The notes: generated from the sequence alone by a model not told the origin. DNA of 64,000 nucleotides from an uncultured Bacteroidia bacterium (GCA_903850335.1 CAINLJ010000005.1:116011-180010); one strand, 5' to 3'. Positions 8,188 to 18,478 are shown, numbered from the stretch's first letter. Made by a program: numbers and translations.

Positions 8188-10779
8188 CTAAACCCATTTT
8201 AAAATTCTGAAATCCTGTCTATTAGGCAATTCGCTATTTTTAGGGTAAATTCTAATTCCATAATTGTATGCGCCAGGTTTTGTAAGAGTTAGGTTTAACC
8301 AATAATGGGTTAATCCATTTTCTGTCTTACCGGCAGAAAATTCATGCCTTTCGACGTATTCCTGACGCTCTGTTCCTGTGGCGATTACAACCTCAATACC
8401 TATATCAGCGGCTAATAATCCCTTAATATCCAGTACAATATGAGATTCATATGTTTGTCCCATCTTGTATGTGTTTGTAATTCCATCTGCAAGTTGAACA
8501 TTAACGACTTCAATATCATCCCACACTTTAAGTACCTTTTCCTTCCATGAGGCTATTTCTTTCGCTTTTGAATAATTGTTAGATTTTAAACGCTCCATCC
8601 TGGATGACAAGGGTATATAGTAGCGGTTAAAATAATCTTTCATCATTCGTCGTGTAGTAAAGTGAGGAACGACTTCTGCAAAAGTATTCTTAATGAAATC
8701 CACCCAAAGAATAGGAATTCCTTTTTCGTTTCTATAATAATAAGCAGGAATAATTTCATTTTCAAAAATTCCGTATATTGCTTCAGCATCCAGATCATCC
8801 TGAAGTTCCTGATTATCAAATGTTCTTTCTAAAGGTAACGACCAGCCAGCATCTTTTTTATATCCCTCTACCCACCATCCATCCAGGACAGAAAAATGGA
8901 GCGTGCCATTCATTACTCCTTTTTCGCCTGAAGTTCCAGAGGCTTCAAGAGGACGAGTAGGTGTGTTCATCCAAATATCGCAGCCCTGAACGAGCATTTT
9001 GGCCAGATTCATGTCATAATTCTGAATAAAAAGAATTCGACCTATAAATTCCGGACGTTTTGAAATATCAAATATATATTTAATAAGATCCTGTCCTGCC
9101 TTATCTGCGGGATGTGCTTTACCTGCAAAAAGAAATTGAACAGGGCGATCAGGATTATTCACAATACGAGCAAGCCTATCCAGATTACGGAATAACAAAT
9201 GAGCTCTTTTGTAGGTTGCAAACCGTCTTGCAAATCCAATGGTTAAAGCCTTTGGATTTAATTTTGAAGTTGCTTCTGCAATATATTTTGGATTCTCGTT
9301 CCTTTGAATATGTGTATCAGAAAAACGTTGTTTTACGTAATTAATAAGTCCTTCGCGCAATTTGGATTTTGTCTCCCAAATCTGACCATCCTGAACTTTA
9401 TAAACATTACGCCATGCTCGTGATTCTTCATCCTCTTCATAATCATGTATGTCTTCGGCCAGTTCTTCCGGTTTTAGAAATTTCTCATGTATTGATTTCC
9501 ACTCCGGGGCTGCCCAGGTTGGATAGTGGACCCCATTCGTAACATATCCAATATTTTCAAGCTCTTCAGGTAAGAATCCCTTGTACAATTCAGATAAAAC
9601 CTCCTTGCTGATTTTACCGTGTAGCATGCTAACCCCATTAATCTCCTGTGAAAGGTTTGAGGCAAGGTAACTCATATTGAAGTGATCGTCTTTTGAGGAG
9701 GCTTTACCCAGAAATAAAAAGTCATCCAAAGAAATACGTAATTTTTGAGCCATACTTCCCATGTACAGCTTAAAAAGGTCTATATGAAACGAATCATGAC
9801 CTGCAGGAACAGGTGTATGTGTAGTAAAAAGTGTAGACACTCTGATCATTTCCTGTGCTTCAGAAAAAGTTAATCCGGAATGCTCTATAAGATTTTTGAT
9901 TCTTTCAAGTCCAATAAATGCTGCATGACCTTCATTACAATGATAGATATCGGCATTAATTCCTATTTTATCTAATAATTTGATTCCTCCAAGTCCGAGT
10001 ACCATTTCCTGTTTCAGACGATTTTCATTATCACCTCCGTAAAGGTGATGAGTAATAAACCTGTCGAAATCCTGATTAGCATCAAAATCCGTATCAAGAA
10101 GATATAAAAGGACTTTACCAATTTTTACAGACCATGCATGTGCATAAACTATTCGTCCTGGCATTTCTATTGGAATCGTGATCCATGAACCATTTTCATC
10201 CATTACCGGTTGTATAGGTATTTTAGAAAAATGTTCAGCATCGTATTGAGCGATCTGTTCCCCCTGACCCGAAATAATCTGCTTAAAATATCCAAAGCGA
10301 TAAAGCAAACCTATTCCAGTTAAATCTACTTTCGAGTCACTGGCTTCCTTAAGAAAATCGCCCGCGAGAATTCCAAGTCCTCCTGAGTATATTTTTAAAC
10401 TCGAATGAAGGCCAAACTCCATACTAAAATATGCAATCTTAGGTCCTCTAAGTTCCTTTCGGTCATCGAGGTACTTTTTCAGCATTTTTTCTGCTGATCT
10501 CATTCTGAGAATAAAGGACTGATCTGATTTTAATTCATCAAAGCGCTCCAAACTTGTCTCTTCAAGTAGTACAATAGGATTGTGCTGACAAGATTCCCAG
10601 ATTACCGGATCTATTTCATTGAATAACGCACGTACCGGGTCGCTCCAGGCCCACCAAAGATTACGCGACAAATCCCTGAGTGGTTGCAATTCCTCAGGAA
10701 CGTTTGATTCTACAATAATCTTTTTCCATGCCGGACTTGAATTCTCCGTTTGTCTTATTTTATATTCTTTTGGCTCCAT
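8188..10779 (-). CDS. glgP: Alpha-glucan (glycogen/maltodextrin) phosphorylase, GT35
   Basis: An 863-residue alpha-glucan phosphorylase. It has an N-terminal DUF3417-type region ('LRDLSRNLWWAWSDPVR'), the 'YFSMEFGLH' and 'YSGGLGILAGD' segments, and the PLP-lysine motif 'EASGTSGEKGVMNG' found in the short bacterial and archaeal AlgP/GlgP type in place of the classical 'GTGNMK'. It removes glucose-1-phosphate from alpha-1,4-glucans in the cytoplasm. Its 3' end lies only 1 nt from the convergent LytTR gene. Length (about 850-860) fits this subfamily. A promoter-like element lies at 10845-10852. Confidence 0.95.
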   Translation of the reverse strand: MEPKEYKIRQTENSSPAWKKIIVESNVPEELQPLRDLSRNLWWAWSDPVRALFNEIDPVIWESCQHNPIVLLEETSLERFDELKSDQSFILRMRSAEKMLKKYLDDRKELRGPKIAYFSMEFGLHSSLKIYSGGLGILAGDFLKEASDSKVDLTGIGLLYRFGYFKQIISGQGEQIAQYDAEHFSKIPIQPVMDENGSWITIPIEMPGRIVYAHAWSVKIGKVLLYLLDTDFDANQDFDRFITHHLYGGDNENRLKQEMVLGLGGIKLLDKIGINADIYHCNEGHAAFIGLERIKNLIEHSGLTFSEAQEMIRVSTLFTTHTPVPAGHDSFHIDLFKLYMGSMAQKLRISLDDFLFLGKASSKDDHFNMSYLASNLSQEINGVSMLHGKISKEVLSELYKGFLPEELENIGYVTNGVHYPTWAAPEWKSIHEKFLKPEELAEDIHDYEEDEESRAWRNVYKVQDGQIWETKSKLREGLINYVKQRFSDTHIQRNENPKYIAEATSKLNPKALTIGFARRFATYKRAHLLFRNLDRLARIVNNPDRPVQFLFAGKAHPADKAGQDLIKYIFDISKRPEFIGRILFIQNYDMNLAKMLVQGCDIWMNTPTRPLEASGTSGEKGVMNGTLHFSVLDGWWVEGYKKDAGWSLPLERTFDNQELQDDLDAEAIYGIFENEIIPAYYYRNEKGIPILWVDFIKNTFAEVVPHFTTRRMMKDYFNRYYIPLSSRMERLKSNNYSKAKEIASWKEKVLKVWDDIEVVNVQLADGITNTYKMGQTYESHIVLDIKGLLAADIGIEVVIATGTERQEYVERHEFSAGKTENGLTHYWLNLTLTKPGAYNYGIRIYPKNSELPNRQDFRILKWV

Positions 10780-10844
10780 TTCAATAAATTATAAAAATGA
10801 TGATAAAGCTTATCGTAATTATCACCAAATTAAAAATAAAGCTA

Positions 10845-10852
10845 CAAATGTA
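10845..10852 (-). promoter_or_regulatory. -7 element candidate for glgP
   Basis: On the minus strand this reads TACATTTG, an exact fit to the Bacteroidota -7 consensus TAnnTTTG, 65 nt upstream of the glgP start. No good TTTG -33 box is seen 19-21 nt further upstream, so the call is tentative. Confidence 0.45.
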
Positions 10853-10962
10853 ACTTATTCCGAATCACCCTTAAAATTTTTGGGCTAATGTTAATAATTT
10901 AATAAAATTAGAAAATACTAATCTCATTAAGAAAATAAAGATCCAGCCTGGTCTGAATTCCA

Positions 10963-11802
10963 TTATTTTGTGGCTTCAATGACTCCCCTAAAATATCCAA
11001 CTGATTCAGCTATACCCATATACGGATCAGTCATATCCTTTTCATGTTCGAGGCTGCAAACACCATTATATCCAACTTTCCTAAGCATTTTAACAAATTG
11101 CGGAAAATTTATGATACCCCTTCCGATTTCGAGGGAATATCCTAATTTAGTATTTCCTGTTACGTCCTTTAGATGAATATCGAAGACACGGGAGTGGTAT
11201 TTTTTCAAATCTTCGACAGGATCCTTACCGTTTCGGGTATCATGTCCAATATCCAGACACATTCCAATTCTTGAATCCAGATTTCTGACATGACTCCAAA
11301 CCTCATCAGCATCTGCAAATATTTTAATATCAGGACCATGCAAATGAATGGCGTATGTTATTCCGTATTCTTTAACTTTTTCCTCAACTATGGGTAGCAG
11401 CTCGATTTCGGGCACTCCAATTATTAATTTTACTCCTACTCTCTTAGCATATTCAAATGCCCGCGAAATCTCCTCAGCAGATTTCATGTAGATAGGTCCA
11501 ACAGCATAACCTATGACATTTTTTGATTTTAACCTGGCTTTAAACAAGGCAATTTGATCATCAGTACTGTTCAATGGAAGATAAAAGTCCTTAATGCACA
11601 AATAGTGAACGTCTGCGCGTTCCATAGTTTCCAAAGCCTTAATCAAATCAATTTTTAGAAATGTGTATCCGGCTATTCCTAGTTTAAATTGTTCATTAGT
11701 TTCAGGAGCTGACCTTGGTCCCGGACGATTATCCTGAGATGAAACTACTTGAAATTTAAGGAGTAATATTAAAGCAATACTAATTACTTTGATTAATTTC
11801 AT
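10963..11802 (-). CDS. Secreted sugar phosphate isomerase/epimerase-like TIM barrel
   Basis: A 279-residue protein with an N-terminal signal peptide (residues 1-22, 'VISIALILLLKFQVVSSQD'). A xylose isomerase-like TIM barrel follows ('KLGIAGYTF', 'AIHLHGPD', 'MCLDIGHDTRNGKDP', 'VFDIHLKDVTG', 'YNGVCSLEHE'). The His, Asp and Glu residues at the strand ends are those that bind a divalent metal in this superfamily. Exported members of the family are frequent in Bacteroidota next to Gfo/Idh/MocA genes and probably act on unusual sugars, but here the gene stands alone. Substrate unknown. Confidence 0.85.
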   Translation of the reverse strand: MKLIKVISIALILLLKFQVVSSQDNRPGPRSAPETNEQFKLGIAGYTFLKIDLIKALETMERADVHYLCIKDFYLPLNSTDDQIALFKARLKSKNVIGYAVGPIYMKSAEEISRAFEYAKRVGVKLIIGVPEIELLPIVEEKVKEYGITYAIHLHGPDIKIFADADEVWSHVRNLDSRIGMCLDIGHDTRNGKDPVEDLKKYHSRVFDIHLKDVTGNTKLGYSLEIGRGIINFPQFVKMLRKVGYNGVCSLEHEKDMTDPYMGIAESVGYFRGVIEATK

Positions 11803-12024
11803 TGTATATTGGTTTTATGAATTTAGATCTTTGTTGCCATCAAAGGCAAAATTTAAGGTTTAAAATCTATTAAAGCTATTTAGACCATTAATGATAGTTG
11901 TCAAAATTAAGAATAAATTATATGCGACAAATCATTCCTGAGTATTTACATTAAACTTTTTTGTGAGAATTAAAAGATTTAATTAATTATAAATCAAGAT
12001 AATAATATTATTACTAAGTTTTTC

Positions 12025-12055
12025 TTTGATTTTTAATAAATTGTCCTTACATTTG
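12025..12055 (+). promoter_or_regulatory. Promoter of the initiator tRNA gene
   Basis: TTTG at 12025-12028, a 19-nt spacer, then TACATTTG at 12048-12055. This matches the Bacteroidota primary-sigma consensus (TTTG, 19-21 nt, TAnnTTTG) at both boxes. The tRNA begins 38 nt after the -7 box. Confidence 0.8.
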
Positions 12056-12093
12056 TGGCCTCTTAAAGTAATACGTTCATAACAAAAATATAT

Positions 12094-12166
<73 letters not shown>

Positions 12167-12172
12167 CATAAG

Positions 12173-12204
12173 ATGCCTGTAATTTAATTTATTACAGGCA
12201 TTTT
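12173..12204 (+). terminator. Rho-independent terminator of tRNA-fMet
   Basis: A perfect 11-bp stem, ATGCCTGTAAT (12173-12183) with ATTACAGGCAT (12191-12201), around a 7-nt loop and followed by TTTT. It begins 7 nt after the tRNA end. Confidence 0.85.
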
Positions 12205-12242
12205 CATTTATGAAAAGTATAATAACAAACTTTTAACCTTTA

Positions 12243-12274
12243 TTGTGTTGATATTTCTGATCATCATAGTTTTG
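12243..12274 (+). promoter_or_regulatory. Promoter candidate for lplA
   Basis: TTG at 12243-12245, a 21-nt spacer, then TAGTTTTG (12267-12274), matching the -7 consensus TAnnTTTG. The lplA ATG is 55 nt downstream. Confidence 0.55.
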
Positions 12275-12329
12275 TGGATGATCTTTTGTTCCTGAATATA
12301 TTTAATTCATAAATAATTTAAGAATTAAT

Positions 12330-13313
12330 ATGCGTTGTTTTATTTCAAATAGTTCCACACCCAGTTTCAACCTTGCAACAGAAGAATATTTTCTTAAAAA
12401 CAGCAGTGACGACTTTTTTATTTTGTATGTAAATGAGTCATGTGTGGTTGTTGGAAAGCATCAAAACGTATTATCAGAAATTAACCTCCGATATATAATT
12501 GAAAATAGAATTAAAGTTGCCAGAAGGATTTCCGGTGGAGGAGCAGTATTTCATGATTTATCCAATCTGAACTTCTGTTTTATTCAAAATTGTGAAAATA
12601 GAGAAAAGATAAACTTCCAATATTTTATTTCCCCAATTTTAGAATCCTTAAATTCCTTAGGATTAGATGTCTCATTTTCAGGGAGAAATGATCTCATTTT
12701 AAAATCAACTAAAATATCAGGAAATGCAATGCATATATATAAAAACCGTGTGTTAGCTCATGGCACATTATTGTTTGATACTAATTTACACCAACTTTCT
12801 AATTCGTTGATCAACAATTACAAGTTATTCACTGATCGGTCCATTAAATCTGTAAAGTCAAAAGTTACAAATATTTCCAATTTTCTTTATGAAACAAAGA
12901 CTATGGAAACTTTCACAGCTGATATTTTTCAATATGTTTTAAGAAATACAAGCGGCTCATATATAAAATCTATAGATGAAACCGAAAAAAAGAATATTTA
13001 CGAATTGTCTGAATCAAAATTTGAATCCTGGAATTGGATTTATGGCTACTCGCCCAGGTATTCTTTTGAAAATGAATTTTCTCCTAATAATTCCCCCTTC
13101 AATTTAAAACTAATTGTTGAGAAAGGAATCATTCAAGATATTATTATAAAGTGCACAGACACCACATTAAATTATTTAAAAAATGCAATTGAGAATTTAA
13201 AATATTGCAGACACTCCTATCAGGATATTTATTTGAATCTAACCAATAATGTTGAATTAAATTCGAGATCAAACTTCAACATTTCAGAGTTTTGCTTTAA
13301 GTTATTTCAATGA
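12330..13313 (+). CDS. lplA: Lipoate-protein ligase A
   Basis: A 327-residue lipoate-protein ligase. The lipoyl-AMP site shows 'RRISGGGAVFHDLSNLNFCF', and 'KISGNAMHIYKNRVLAHGTL' supplies the catalytic Lys and the following loop. The N-terminal 'NLATEEYFLKN' motif and 'VVVGKHQN' are also typical. It activates lipoate with ATP and attaches it to E2 and H-protein lipoyl domains. A C-terminal accessory domain seems present (about 245-327). The gene is strongly AT-rich and lies alone on the plus strand, convergent with uvrC. Confidence 0.93.
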   Translation: MRCFISNSSTPSFNLATEEYFLKNSSDDFFILYVNESCVVVGKHQNVLSEINLRYIIENRIKVARRISGGGAVFHDLSNLNFCFIQNCENREKINFQYFISPILESLNSLGLDVSFSGRNDLILKSTKISGNAMHIYKNRVLAHGTLLFDTNLHQLSNSLINNYKLFTDRSIKSVKSKVTNISNFLYETKTMETFTADIFQYVLRNTSGSYIKSIDETEKKNIYELSESKFESWNWIYGYSPRYSFENEFSPNNSPFNLKLIVEKGIIQDIIIKCTDTTLNYLKNAIENLKYCRHSYQDIYLNLTNNVELNSRSNFNISEFCFKLFQ

Positions 13314-13317
13314 GAAA

Positions 13318-15144
13318 TTACGATGTAGAATTCTTTAAATTGAAATAATTAACAATTAGATTCGCTTTTCCAATACCAATTTCCTTGCTTATTTCAGTGA
13401 GTGATGTGGATTTTAACTGTGCAACACTCTTAAATTTTTTCATTAGTGTATCTGCAGTTTTATTTCCAATACCAGGTATAAGTGTAAGTTCATTAGCAAT
13501 AAATTCTTTAGATCTCTTATTTCTATGAAACGTTATTCCAAAACGATGTGCTTCATTTCGGAGATGTTGAATAATTCTTAATGATTCCGAATTCTTATCC
13601 AAATAAAGCGGAACCGGATCTTCAGGATAAATAATTTCTTCTAATCTTTTGGCAATTCCTATTATTGCTATTGATCCATATAAACCAAGCTTTCGTAGCG
13701 TATTTACTGCAGAAGTTAACTGGCCCTTTCCTCCGTCTACAATGATAAGATCTGGCAGTTGCCCCTTTTCAGATACTACACGAAAATATCTTCTGTAAAT
13801 TATTTCCTCCATAGTGGCAAAGTCATTCGGTCCATCGACGGTTTTAACGTTGAAATGTCTATATTCCCGTTTAGCAGGTTTACCATCTATAAAAACAACA
13901 CATGCTGCAACAGGCTGTGCACCTTGTATATTCGAGTTGTCAAAGCATTCAATCCTGCGAGGAATAACATCCAGTCTCAAATCTGATTTGAGTTTGTTTA
14001 AGATTCGATCTGTTCTTTCTGTTGGATTACGAAGAGAAAGTTCTTTATTCCTTTCAAGTTTGTAAAATTTCACGTTTCGTTGGGATAATTCCAATAATTT
14101 AAACTTATCACCTATTTTTGGAATGATAACCTTTATATCTTTAAGTTGAAATCCAAAAGAAAATGGCACTAAAATTTCGTTTGTTGTAAGGTGAAATTTT
14201 TGTCTAATTTCAATTATACCAAGAGAGAGCAAATCTTCCTTTGATTCTTTCAATCGTTTTTTAAATTCGAGTGTATGTGACTGAATTATTGCGCCATCTA
14301 CAACTCTTAAAAAATTGATGTAAGCATTATTCTCATCTTCATCAAACGAAAATACATCAACATTTGTTATTGATGAACTAACAATTGTAGATTTACTTTT
14401 ATAATGCTCCAGAATTGATATCTTATTTTTTATTATTTCTGCCTCTTCAAATTTATAATCGCCAGCTAATGTATTCATCTTTAATCTTAGATGATTTACA
14501 ACCGATGTCAAATTTCCTTTTAAAATCTCTTTAATATGAAGAATATTGCTGTTATAATCATCCTCTTTTTGGAGAGATTGGCATGGGCCCAGACAATTCC
14601 CAATTTGATATTCAAGGCAAACCTGATATGTTTTCCTTTCTATATTCGATTTTGATAAATTCAAATTGCAATTCCTTATTGGAAATAGATGTCGTATTAC
14701 ATCTAAAATTGTACGCACCATTGGTACCGATGTATAAGGACCGAAATATTGAGATCCATCTTTAACGATATTGCGTAAATACATTACTCGAGGAAATGGT
14801 TCATTTTTCACACATATCCAAGGAAAAGATTTGTCATCCTTAAGCAGTACATTATATTTGGGCTGGTATTTTTTAATTAAATTATTTTCAAGCAGAAGTG
14901 CATCCTCTTCTGTCTCGACTACGATGTGTTTAATATCTGCAATTTGCTTTACAAGGATATTTGTTTTGCGATTATCATGGATTTTCGTGAAGTACGATAG
15001 AACTCTTTTACGTAAGTCCTTTGCTTTACCAACATAAATAATTTTTCCAGAGTTATCAAAATACTGATATACACCGGGCAAATTAGGTAAATGAGAGGCT
15101 AAATTTTTAATATCATCAGAAAAATAAGTCCCCATTACAATCAT
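13318..15144 (-). CDS. uvrC: UvrABC excinuclease subunit C
   Basis: A 608-residue UvrC. It has an N-terminal GIY-YIG nuclease ('LPGVYQYFDNSGKIIYVGKA'), a UVR helix pair near 215-250, an RNase H-like nuclease ('ECFDNSNIQGAQPVAACVVF', 'DLIIVDGGKGQL') and C-terminal helix-hairpin-helix motifs ('LIPGIGNKTADTLMKKF'). It makes the 3' and 5' incisions of nucleotide excision repair. Two in-frame ATGs, at 15144 and 15135, are both possible. It is the distal gene of the rpiB-to-uvrC minus-strand run, 6 nt after apt. Confidence 0.97.
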   Translation of the reverse strand: MIVMGTYFSDDIKNLASHLPNLPGVYQYFDNSGKIIYVGKAKDLRKRVLSYFTKIHDNRKTNILVKQIADIKHIVVETEEDALLLENNLIKKYQPKYNVLLKDDKSFPWICVKNEPFPRVMYLRNIVKDGSQYFGPYTSVPMVRTILDVIRHLFPIRNCNLNLSKSNIERKTYQVCLEYQIGNCLGPCQSLQKEDDYNSNILHIKEILKGNLTSVVNHLRLKMNTLAGDYKFEEAEIIKNKISILEHYKSKSTIVSSSITNVDVFSFDEDENNAYINFLRVVDGAIIQSHTLEFKKRLKESKEDLLSLGIIEIRQKFHLTTNEILVPFSFGFQLKDIKVIIPKIGDKFKLLELSQRNVKFYKLERNKELSLRNPTERTDRILNKLKSDLRLDVIPRRIECFDNSNIQGAQPVAACVVFIDGKPAKREYRHFNVKTVDGPNDFATMEEIIYRRYFRVVSEKGQLPDLIIVDGGKGQLTSAVNTLRKLGLYGSIAIIGIAKRLEEIIYPEDPVPLYLDKNSESLRIIQHLRNEAHRFGITFHRNKRSKEFIANELTLIPGIGNKTADTLMKKFKSVAQLKSTSLTEISKEIGIGKANLIVNYFNLKNSTS

Positions 15145-15150
15145 GTTTAA

Positions 15151-15675
15151 TCAAAAATGAATGAGTGACCAAATTGGTATTTTTGAATTAAATCTCTTTC
15201 TTCCTTCTAAAAAATCCAATTCAATAAAAAAATTCACATAAACCAATGATATATTAAATCTTTTGACTAATTCTATTGCTGCTGCAATTGTGCCTCCTGT
15301 TGCTAACAGATCATCATGTATTAATACAATATCATTTTTTGATAATGCATCCTTATGTATTTCAATAGTGTCAAAACCGTATTCTAATTCGTAGGATTGA
15401 GTATAAACATCAGAAGGAAGTTTTCCGGCCTTTCTGATTGGAATAAAACCGGCATTTAGCTTATTTGCAAGTACTCCTCCCAATATAAATCCTCTGGATT
15501 CGATTCCTATAACTTTTGTTATACCAAAATCCTTATAATAATCACAAATTTGAGATGCGACAAAGTTGAATACTTCACTATTCTGATAAGATGATGAAAC
15601 ATCCTTAAAATGGATTCCTGGTTTGGGATAATCAGGTATATTACGTACGGATTTTTTTACTTTATCAAGATTCAT
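15151..15675 (-). CDS. apt: Adenine phosphoribosyltransferase
   Basis: A 174-residue type I phosphoribosyltransferase. 'IPDYPKPGIHFKDVS' is the Apt N-terminal signature, 'GIESRGFILGG' follows, and the PRPP loop is 'VLIHDDLLATGGT'. It salvages adenine to AMP. It lies between mnmG and uvrC in the same direction, an arrangement I recall from other Bacteroidales. Confidence 0.96.
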   Translation of the reverse strand: MNLDKVKKSVRNIPDYPKPGIHFKDVSSSYQNSEVFNFVASQICDYYKDFGITKVIGIESRGFILGGVLANKLNAGFIPIRKAGKLPSDVYTQSYELEYGFDTIEIHKDALSKNDIVLIHDDLLATGGTIAAAIELVKRFNISLVYVNFFIELDFLEGRKRFNSKIPIWSLIHF

Positions 15676-15720
15676 TTTTAATATTTTCTCAATTAAATTT
15701 AATTTGTTCCACGTGGAACA

Positions 15721-17604
15721 TCATCTTCCTAATAAAACCAGTAAAACATTTATGTCGTTTGGTGAAACGCCAGGTATACGAGCAGCCTGTCCAATTGTAG
15801 ACGGCTTAATACTATTTAACTTCTGTCTGGCTTCAGTAGACAGAGACTCAATTTCTGAATATTTAATCCAACCGCCAATGGGTAAATTTTCTAATCTTAA
15901 AAGCTTATCAGCAACAATCGATTCCCTTTCTATATATCCTGAGTACTTCAATTGTATTTCAGCAGACTCAAATAATTCATTCCTCAAAGAAGGATCAATA
16001 TCTTCATAAAAAAATTTAAGGGGCTCTATTAAATCCAAGAAATCAAAGATAGATAATTGGGGGCGTGTAATTAGATTGCTTAATTTTGTTTTCCTCTTAA
16101 GTCTGCTTGTTCCTTTCTCTTCAAATAATGAATCTGTTAATTCGATAGGCACAATCAACTTATCACATAATTGTATTAAGGATTCTTTTAATTCAATTTT
16201 TTTTAAGAGTCTGTTTTTTCTATTTATATCAATCAAACCTAAGTCATAACCCTTTAGTGTTAAACGCTCATCTGCATTATCCTGCCTTAGCAATAACCTA
16301 AATTCAGCCCTGGAAGTAAACATTCTGTAGGGTTCATCTACCCCCTTTGTAACTAAATCGTCTATTAAGACTCCAATATAGGCCTCATTGCGTTTCAGTA
16401 CAAATGGAGGAAAATCATTAATTTTTAAATGAGCGTTAATACCTGCAATAATACCCTGGGCTCCAGCTTCTTCATATCCTGTTGTTCCATTTATTTGCCC
16501 CGCAAAATACAAATGATCAACTAACTTAGTTTCAAGTGTGTGGTGAAGTTGAGTAGGTAAAAAATAATCATATTCAATAGCGTAACCAGGCTTTAAGATT
16601 TTAGCATTCTCTAACCCTGGAATGCAATGTATGGCATCAACTTGGATACGCCAATTTAATGAAGAAGAAAAACCATTTAAATAATACTCTAGACTATCAA
16701 CACCCTCTGGTTCTAAAAACAACTGATGCTTTTCTTTGTCTGAAAAAGTAACTAACTTAGTTTCGATACTCGGGCAATATCTTGGACCGATCCCCTGAAT
16801 TGTGCCGTCAAATAATGGACTATCTTTAAAGCCAGTCTCTATGATTTTATGTGCCTCAATATTTGTGTAAGTTATATAACAAGGTAACGTCGGCAATAAA
16901 GTTTTGTTCTTAGGATTATAACTAAATCCCTTATTTCCAGAATCCCCTTCCTGTTTAATAAGTTTTGAAAAATCAATTGTGCGTTTATCAATCCTTACCG
17001 GAGTGCCCGTTTTCATTCTACCTGATTCAAAACCCGCCGAAATTAGTTGATCAGAGAGTCCTATTGAAGACGGTTCCGAAATTCTCCCACCTCTAACTTT
17101 GGTTGATCCAAAATGCATTAAACCATTTAAAAATGTACCACTTGTCAAAATTATACAGTTACCAATAAAACCAACACCTACTTCAGTCTCAACACCGGTA
17201 ACTCTGTCCCCTTCAAATACCAATTTTAAAACAGTCCCTTGCCAAAAATCCAGATTGCTTTCCCTTTCTAATAAAGATTTCCAATTCTCTGAGAATCTAT
17301 TTTTATCACATTGTGCTCTAGGACTCCACATAGCTGGCCCCTTGGAAAGGTTTAACATTCTAAATTGAATGCAAGATAAATCCGTGACAATACCCATTGA
17401 CCCACCAAGCGCATCAATTTCCCTTACAATTTGTCCCTTCGCAATACCTCCAACAGCAGGATTACAACTCATTTGAGCCATCCTGTTTAAATCCATTGTT
17501 ATCAACAATACCTTAGATCCCAATTTTGCAGCAGCAAGAGCACCCTCGCATCCGGCATGACCGCCCCCTACAACTATAATATCATATATGCCCAATACAT
17601 CCAT
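15721..17604 (-). CDS. mnmG: tRNA uridine-5-carboxymethylaminomethyl modification enzyme MnmG (GidA)
   Basis: A 627-residue FAD protein. The dinucleotide-binding motif '[20 protein letters not shown]' opens the protein, followed by '[20 protein letters not shown]' and '[18 protein letters not shown]'. With MnmE it installs the cmnm5 group on U34 of several tRNAs. Length is typical. Its ATG overlaps the stop codon of ybeY by 1 nt, so the two are translationally linked. The gene is often near oriC in other phyla. Confidence 0.97.
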   Translation of the reverse strand: MDVLGIYDIIVVGGGHAGCEGALAAAKLGSKVLLITMDLNRMAQMSCNPAVGGIAKGQIVREIDALGGSMGIVTDLSCIQFRMLNLSKGPAMWSPRAQCDKNRFSENWKSLLERESNLDFWQGTVLKLVFEGDRVTGVETEVGVGFIGNCIILTSGTFLNGLMHFGSTKVRGGRISEPSSIGLSDQLISAGFESGRMKTGTPVRIDKRTIDFSKLIKQEGDSGNKGFSYNPKNKTLLPTLPCYITYTNIEAHKIIETGFKDSPLFDGTIQGIGPRYCPSIETKLVTFSDKEKHQLFLEPEGVDSLEYYLNGFSSSLNWRIQVDAIHCIPGLENAKILKPGYAIEYDYFLPTQLHHTLETKLVDHLYFAGQINGTTGYEEAGAQGIIAGINAHLKINDFPPFVLKRNEAYIGVLIDDLVTKGVDEPYRMFTSRAEFRLLLRQDNADERLTLKGYDLGLIDINRKNRLLKKIELKESLIQLCDKLIVPIELTDSLFEEKGTSRLKRKTKLSNLITRPQLSIFDFLDLIEPLKFFYEDIDPSLRNELFESAEIQLKYSGYIERESIVADKLLRLENLPIGGWIKYSEIESLSTEARQKLNSIKPSTIGQAARIPGVSPNDINVLLVLLGR

Positions 17605-18029
17605 TATACTAATTCTCTATATATGGCTAAATATTTATCTTCCATTTCTCTCATCCTAATTATATCCATTTCATCGTGATCATCTAAACCAGCTAAATGC
17701 AAAATTCCATGAAAGATAACTCTGCAAATTTCTTCATCAAAAGTACAATTAAAAGATTTTGCGTTATCATGTACCCTATCTATACTTATAAAAATATCAC
17801 CCGAAAGATTTTTATCTATATTATAATTAAAAGTTAAAATATCAGTAAAGTAATTATGTGCTAAAAACCTAACATTAAGGTCAAGCAAATAATTATCATC
17901 ACAAAAAATAAAAGTAATATCAGTTGCAACAAATTTGAAATCACTAACTATTCTATTGATAACTTTTTTTAGTAAAGGATAATCAAGAGCTGGCCGTTTA
18001 ACATTTTCCAGAACAAACCGTATCGTCAT
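17604..18029 (-). CDS. ybeY: Endoribonuclease YbeY
   Basis: A 141-residue YbeY. The metal motif reads '[14 protein letters not shown]'. The first two His are in the canonical positions, but the third ligand position (HxxxHxxxxxH) holds Asp, with His one residue later. As I recall, Bacteroidota YbeY often has Asp there. The enzyme takes part in 16S rRNA 3'-end maturation and ribosome quality control. It overlaps the upstream ATPase gene by 4 nt and mnmG by 1 nt. Confidence 0.93.
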   Translation of the reverse strand: MTIRFVLENVKRPALDYPLLKKVINRIVSDFKFVATDITFIFCDDNYLLDLNVRFLAHNYFTDILTFNYNIDKNLSGDIFISIDRVHDNAKSFNCTFDEEICRVIFHGILHLAGLDDHDEMDIIRMREMEDKYLAIYRELV

Positions 18030-18439
18030 TTTATTTTCATTATAATTTTAACAATATTCCCTTTACCCAAAGTACGAAACGAACTACTCAAGCAAGTAAT
18101 GAAATAAATACCGCGTCCATATTCTTTGTACATATTCCTTGATAACAGAGGTGATTCAACCAAATCTAATTTAAAGCCTTTTCCTTCGTCCTGTACCTTA
18201 ATAACAATTTTGTCATTATACACTTTTAATATAAAGTGAACAAATTTGTTTTCATTATTCCTATTGCCATGAATAATTGCATTTTGAACGGATTCTAAGA
18301 TAACAATGTTCAAACGAAATATCAAATCATTATCTATTCCAGGAATCTTATCTATATTATGTATTAAACTTAAACAATCCTCAATTCTATCAGGTGATGA
18401 TGGAATAGTTAAAGTCTTATTATACAACACTTTACTCAT
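18026..18439 (-). CDS. RsbW-like HATPase_c_2 protein (anti-sigma factor type kinase)
   Basis: A small GHKL ATPase of about 137 residues from the ATG at 18439. The N box is 'ILESVQNAIIHGNRN', G1 is 'VQDEGKGFKLD' and G2 is 'GRGIYFITCLS'. These are the features of RsbW/SpoIIAB-like serine kinases and anti-sigma factors. An upstream ATG at 18460 would begin only a few nt from the predicted promoter (18471-18478), so 18439 is preferred. No anti-sigma-factor antagonist or sigma gene is adjacent. Whether it phosphorylates a STAS protein is unknown. Confidence 0.85.
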   Translation of the reverse strand: MSKVLYNKTLTIPSSPDRIEDCLSLIHNIDKIPGIDNDLIFRLNIVILESVQNAIIHGNRNNENKFVHFILKVYNDKIVIKVQDEGKGFKLDLVESPLLSRNMYKEYGRGIYFITCLSSSFRTLGKGNIVKIIMKIK

Positions 18440-18453
18440 TTCATAATGAGTAA
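18432..18453. promoter_or_regulatory. Inverted repeat over the start codon of the RsbW-like gene
   Basis: Perfect 9-bp arms TTACTCATT (18432-18440) and AATGAGTAA (18445-18453) around a 4-nt loop. The left arm contains the start codon at 18437-18439 (minus strand). In mRNA it would form a hairpin that hides the start, or it could be an operator. Confidence 0.4.
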
Positions 18454-18470
18454 GACACATAAAGAAATGT

Positions 18471-18478
18471 CAAATATA
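18471..18478 (-). promoter_or_regulatory. -7 element candidate for the RsbW-like/ybeY/mnmG run
   Basis: Reads TATATTTG on the minus strand, fitting TAnnTTTG, 32 nt upstream of the chosen start. The -33 region is poor. Confidence 0.4.
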
